Below, one piece after another: positions 59,761 through 64,000 of a DNA stretch of 64,000 nt (positions are counted from its first letter, which is position 1; the number at the start of each line of letters is the position of its first letter). The stretch covers positions 139,066,001-139,130,000 of the forward strand of contig JBITNC010000001.1 in the NCBI GenBank assembly GCA_050084985.1. Reading direction: 5' to 3'. A model generated the notes under the pieces. It did not search any database. It had not been told where the DNA came from and saw nothing but the letters and a program-made list of their open reading frames with translations. Origin of the DNA: Nageia nagi. Its lineage: Eukaryota; Pinophyta. The position numbers and the translations under genes are program-made.

Positions 59761-59989
59761 CACTAACATAAACTAGTTTGACCCCTCCATTTTTTAGAAA
59801 GACTGAATTATCTAGGATGGAGGAGATTAATTATCTAGAATTAAGGGTAGACAAATAAGGGTCAAAATTAGTTGTGGAAAGGTTAAAAGAAGGGATAATA
59901 GTCTTACGAGAACAAGGATATGCCCTCTCTGCTAGATCCTAAGGATAAAAATCTTGCTCTAAGGATAAAAATCTTACTCCAAGTAAGGA

Positions 59990-60640
59990 TGTAGTTAAGG
60001 ATAGCAAGAAACATAGATAGGATTGTTCTTTAGAAATCATAATAGATCTATACTTGAAAGAACTCCCCATCCTAAGGAAGGATGTTATCATTGTGGTGGA
60101 CCCCACTATACTATATATTGCAATAGAAGGGAAGGTTATCCCTTTGGAAATTGGGAAAAATATAATATTTTTGTAGCTATGAATCAACAACATATGGATA
60201 GTCAAACTACCCCCATTGTGTTTTAAGGTATGATCTTTAACCAAAAGTTTACTATTTGAATTAACTATGGTGCTACAAAGAGCTTTATTTCTTCTTATAC
60301 TCTGAATAAGGATGGAAGGTGGAATTTACATTTGGTCATATTAGAAATGTAAGCTAATTCTTTCCAAATGTAGAGGTATCTATTCTTGAGTTTTAGTTTA
60401 AAATACCACTATATGTAGTACCCTTTCTAGCTTATGAGATCATATTGGGTATTGAATGGCTTTTTCAATCCAAAGCTAGAATAGATTTTATGAATCATTA
60501 GGTTGAGGTTGCTAAAAAAGAGTGAAAAAATATTAAATTGCATAGCACTAATAGGCCCTTTGAGCTAAAACCTCTATTCTCAATTCAATTAAAAAGGTTG
60601 TGTAAAATAAAATGAAATTTGTTTGTTTTCATGATCAAGG
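59990..60640 (+). pseudogene. Gag zinc knuckle and protease remnant of a chromovirus-like element
   Basis: The open stretch 60023-60226 contains ERTPHPKEGCYHCGGPHYTI then YC, a CCHC knuckle (C-x2-C-x3-H-x4-C), followed by AMNQQHMDSQTTP. A protease remnant follows: INYGATKSFIS (normally D-x-G-A-T-x-x-F-I/V-S), then EIILGIEWLFQSKARID. Stops are frequent. The minus-strand ORF 59939-60244 is the shadow. Confidence 0.65.
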
Positions 60641-60659
60641 AGTTAGATGAAGAAAGTTT

Positions 60660-61330
60660 GAAATCTTAAAAGATATTAAGAAAATACCCTATCCTTAGGG
60701 AATACCAAGATGTGTTTCTTAATGATATACTAGGAATGCCTTGTGTAATAAGGTTTGATTTTTCTATTGAATTGATTCCTAGGGTAGAACCTATTTTGAG
60801 ATTCCCATAAAGAATTACCATTATTGAAATGTAAGATTTAAAGCTACAATAATAAGAACTTATGGACTAAGGACTCATTAAACCCAGTGTATCTCCTTGG
60901 GGTGCACTAGTACTTTTTTAAAAAAGAAATATGGTACAATAAGGCTATGCATAGACTATTGTATGCTAAATAAATTGACCATAAAGAATGGGTATCATTT
61001 ACCTAGAATTGATTATCTTTTTATCACCTATAGGGTGGTAGTATCCTCAGTAAAATTGATATTAGATCTAGATATCACCAATTAAGGATTGGGATACTTT
61101 TAAAATAGCTACCCTATAAGCCAATTGTAAAAGAAAGATAACAAATTTGTTTAGTCAAAAAAATATCAGGAAGCTTTCAATTTATTGAAATATAAGTTAA
61201 CTGTTGCACCTATCCTTAAATTACCTAATCCATATAAGGAGTCTTGAGTTTACATAGATGCTAGCTATGAAGGGTAAGGATGGGCTAATATACTTTGGGG
61301 ACTAAATACTATGTCCAAATGAAGGTAATT
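60660..61330 (+). pseudogene. Reverse transcriptase remnant of the same element
   Basis: EYQDVFLNDILGMP, then FSIELIPRVEPI, then ELMD then [12 protein letters not shown] and [19 protein letters not shown] form the RT N-terminus. The fingers/palm centre, including the catalytic box, is deleted. At 61140-61290 the connection reappears (QEAFNLLKYKLTVAPILKLP, then YIDASYEG). RNase H is largely missing. Confidence 0.75.
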
Positions 61331-61339
61331 TGAGGAAAT

Positions 61340-62580
61340 AAATTCTATACAAATTTGATGTGACTCCATTATTTGCACATACAGGAGTAAATGAAATAAG
61401 AGAAAATCTCAAATAACAATACTACTAGAGAGTAATGAAAAGGGATATAGTAGATTATGTGATTAAATATATTAATTGTCAAAAGGTCAAAACTAAGCAT
61501 AAGCATCTAGCTAGATTGTTGCACCCTCTTGCCATTTCTAAGAAAAAATGGCAATCCATTAGTATGGACTTCATTATTGATCTTCCAAAGATAAAATATT
61601 AGCATGATTCAATCTTTATAGTAGTTAATATATTGACCAAAGGGGCTTATTTCATTCTTGTAAATACCATAGATGATGCCTACATTTCTTGATAGTTTAT
61701 GAAGAAAAGTTTTAGATTGCATGGTTTTCCTTAAAGTATTTTTTTCTTATAGAGATAGCAAATTTACATTTATTTTTTGGCAAGACCTACATAGTTAAGG
61801 GGAAATTAATATCCATTTTAGCTCTATATACCACCCTAAATTATATGGTTAAATAGAAAGAGTGAATTAGATTCTATAATACTTATTTAGGATGTATTGC
61901 AATCATTAGCAATCCAAATAGGAGGACTACTTACATTTGGTAGAGTTTGCATATAATAATGCATACCAAGCATCCTTGATGATATCAATATTTGAAGCCT
62001 TATATAGTTGAAAATGTAGAACTCATGTATTTTGGGATAGACTAGAGGAGAGGGATACTTTTGGCAATAAGACATTGCTAAATATGGAAGCTTATCTTAA
62101 GATCATTCCTGGAAATCTTAAGGAGGCCTTTGATAGGTAAAAATGTGTGGTTGACCTACATAGAACTCCCAAAGAATTTGTTGTTGGGGATAAATTATTT
62201 CTTAGAATTAAACCTGAAAATAGTTCTATCAAGTCATCCAAGTAGTCAACCCATTATGTTGGCCCCTTTGATATTGTAGAAAGAATCAACCCTATGGCTT
62301 ATCATCTAAAGTTACTAACCAGTTTATCTAATTTGTATAATGTATTTCATGTATCTTTACTTAAAAATTACATATGTGGTCCCTCACATGTTTGGTATTT
62401 ATATAAATTATAGATGATAGATCCTTTGAATAAGGAAGTAAGACTAGTAAGAATTATGGAAACTTGCACTAAGAGGATTATGAACATAAATGTGGAGCAG
62501 TGTGCAATTCAATGGGATCAATACTTTAAAAATAATTTTACTTGGGAATATTTACATTTGATGTAGAAAATATTTCTTGA
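61340..62580 (+). pseudogene. Integrase and chromodomain-like tail of the same element
   Basis: MKRDIVDYVIKYINCQKVK (zinc domain part), LLHPLAISKKKWQSISMDFI (D1), YRDSKFTFIFWQDLH (D2), SIYHPKLYG then IERVN (Glu). It continues EFAYNNAYQASLMISIFEAL, VVGDKLFLRIKPENSSIK, THYVGPFDIVERINPMAYHL and NVFHVSLLKNYI. The end (NVEQCAIQWDQYFKNNFTWE) is chromodomain-like. Stops and frameshifts show it is dead. The minus-strand ORF 61887-62075 is a shadow. No LTRs were found. Confidence 0.8.
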
Positions 62581-62589
62581 TTTATTTAA

Positions 62590-64000
62590 TTTAGAATCAA
62601 ACTAAAAATAGAGGGACTATATTTAATCTTAGGGAAGTTGAATATGATGGACCACTCCCCTAAGGTTGTATCCTTGTAAGATACCATGTTTAAATTCATT
62701 TATGGTTTGCATTTTCATTATTTAAATGATTAATTTGGAGGTTCCTTAGTGTGTGTTATGATACTACATAATTGTTGTTTTCTTACTTCATCATTTTGCA
62801 TAGGAGTTAACAAATCATCATGTTTGCATAGTTAAGGTTAACTGTTAATTTGGATCAAGGATTGAGAGTTTGGGCATTTAGATATTGGATATCATATATT
62901 ATCTCCCCTAAATGGTCATTTTTATTAATCATTAGTCTAACCTAAGATTTAAATATTATTAAGAGGTTACTAGTCTAATCCAATGGGGTTAGTGGCTAAG
63001 TTAGGTGTTAATTACCCTAATCTCTAACCTATTCTTAATGTTATTTTTGTTAGCATTTTGTTTGGTTAGTATTATCATAAGTTAGTATTTTATTTACCTA
63101 TTAATTAAACCTATCAACTAATACCTAAAATACCCACTACCTAATGAACCCATTGCATTTTGGATATTCTATTTTGAATATTTCATCTACAACATTCCCT
63201 ATCCCTAGCCTATGTCATGATTTGAGAATGGGGATTGATTGAGGAATGTTATCCATCTTATCGATAGTATCCTAGCATGAACTAAGAGTAAATGAACTTA
63301 GTTCTAAAGGTGGATTTAAGGTGGGCATTAATTTCTACTTATAGCTTCATTTTTGGCATCAAATAGGCTATTCAAGCTATGAAAATTCTTGGAAGAATCA
63401 CTGATATTGTAGCTTTTTATCATTACTATTGTAATCCTCATTATGGTGGCTAGTACTTAATGGGTTCAATTTGAAGAAGTATCTATTAGTTTCAATTTTG
63501 GAAGGCATGCAAATGGTTTAGTTAATAGGGTCCTACTGACCATATTGAGTGGAAGAGACAAAGCACATTGGGAGATTATTTTCCATTGGTATATTACTTT
63601 GGAGAAGCCATATACTATTTATAACATCAATTTATGATATTGACTAAATTGGTACGGTTTGTACCTTTACTTAAGTGATTTATTGACTATGTAAATTATT
63701 TGTAGGGAGTAGAGGCTTTCAAATATGTTTTTCCATGGGTTTTATATGTTATCTTGGTTGTTTTCTAGTCTTGCTATGTTTGGGGGATATTAGATATATT
63801 TGAAAAGGTTTAAATATAGTAATGGGATTCTAGGTTTTATTTATATATTCATTTTTGAAATATTTTTTGAGTATTTCCAAAGTGGATATCTCTCCATTCT
63901 ATGAATTTGTTAAGATATGAAAAAGTTTGGTGATGTTACATATTTACTATTATTTTTGCATGGAGGCTATTGGGTTTTCCTCAAAGGCATTTTTCATACA
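62590..64000. other. AT-rich flank without recognisable gene
   Basis: The 3' LTR of the preceding element might lie here, but no TG start, polypurine tract or repeat partner was identified. No ORF has family features. Confidence 0.4.

Overview
This window looks like intergenic DNA from a large, repeat-rich plant nuclear genome. It is strongly AT-rich. Everything recognisable is a plant-type transposable element: Ty3/gypsy LTR retrotransposons, a CACTA (En/Spm-type) DNA transposon, and plant mobile domain (PMD) genes. The age and decay of the elements and the lack of any intact host gene fit a gymnosperm or another giant plant genome, but the species cannot be told from sequence alone. No rRNA, tRNA, CRISPR array or intact cellular gene was seen. 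Nearly every coding remnant carries stops and frameshifts, so they are called as pseudogenes.

Layout. 1-3495: two tandem copies of a ~1.85 kb unit. 3490-5620 (-): truncated Ty3/gypsy gag-protease. 5640-7000 (-): an unrecognised, apparently spliced gene remnant. 10300-18373: a minus-strand PMD remnant split by a complete ~7.0 kb CACTA transposon (10988-17963; TIRs, AAA target duplication, subterminal 12-bp array). 19844-20280: 87-bp minisatellite and a polypurine tract. 21130-23760 (-): Ty3/gypsy pol remnant interrupted by ~1 kb of repeat DNA.

26893-44721 is the centrepiece. It is a 17.8 kb Ty3/gypsy element of the Tat type, with 847-bp LTRs at both ends (TG...CA) and a perfect TCAAT target duplication. 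Its order is 5' LTR, repetitive leader, long Gag with an N-terminal coiled coil, protease, RT, RNase H, second (archaeal-type) RNase H, integrase, an extra sense ORF built from two homologous modules, a noncoding spacer, an antisense intron-containing PMD gene, a polypurine tract and the 3' LTR. The LTRs differ at about 45 of 847 positions by hand count.

44727-51555 holds minisatellite-like repeats, a second polypurine tract and a (TA)n tract, but no clear gene. 51562-57562 is a 6.0 kb Ty3/gypsy chromovirus with 412-bp LTRs (~12% diverged), an initiator-Met-type primer site, gag, protease, RT, RNase H, integrase and a chromodomain-like tail. It appears to sit inside the 3' LTR of an older minus-strand element whose polypurine tract (58293-58309) and integrase (58880-59760) follow. 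59990-62580 (+) is another decayed chromovirus-like gag-pol.

How the parts work together: in the intact ancestors, Gag would form the particle, protease would process the polyproteins, RT and RNase H would copy the RNA, and integrase would insert the DNA. The extra ORFs of the Tat element (sense two-module protein, antisense PMD protein) have no assigned role and are the least understood content of the window.
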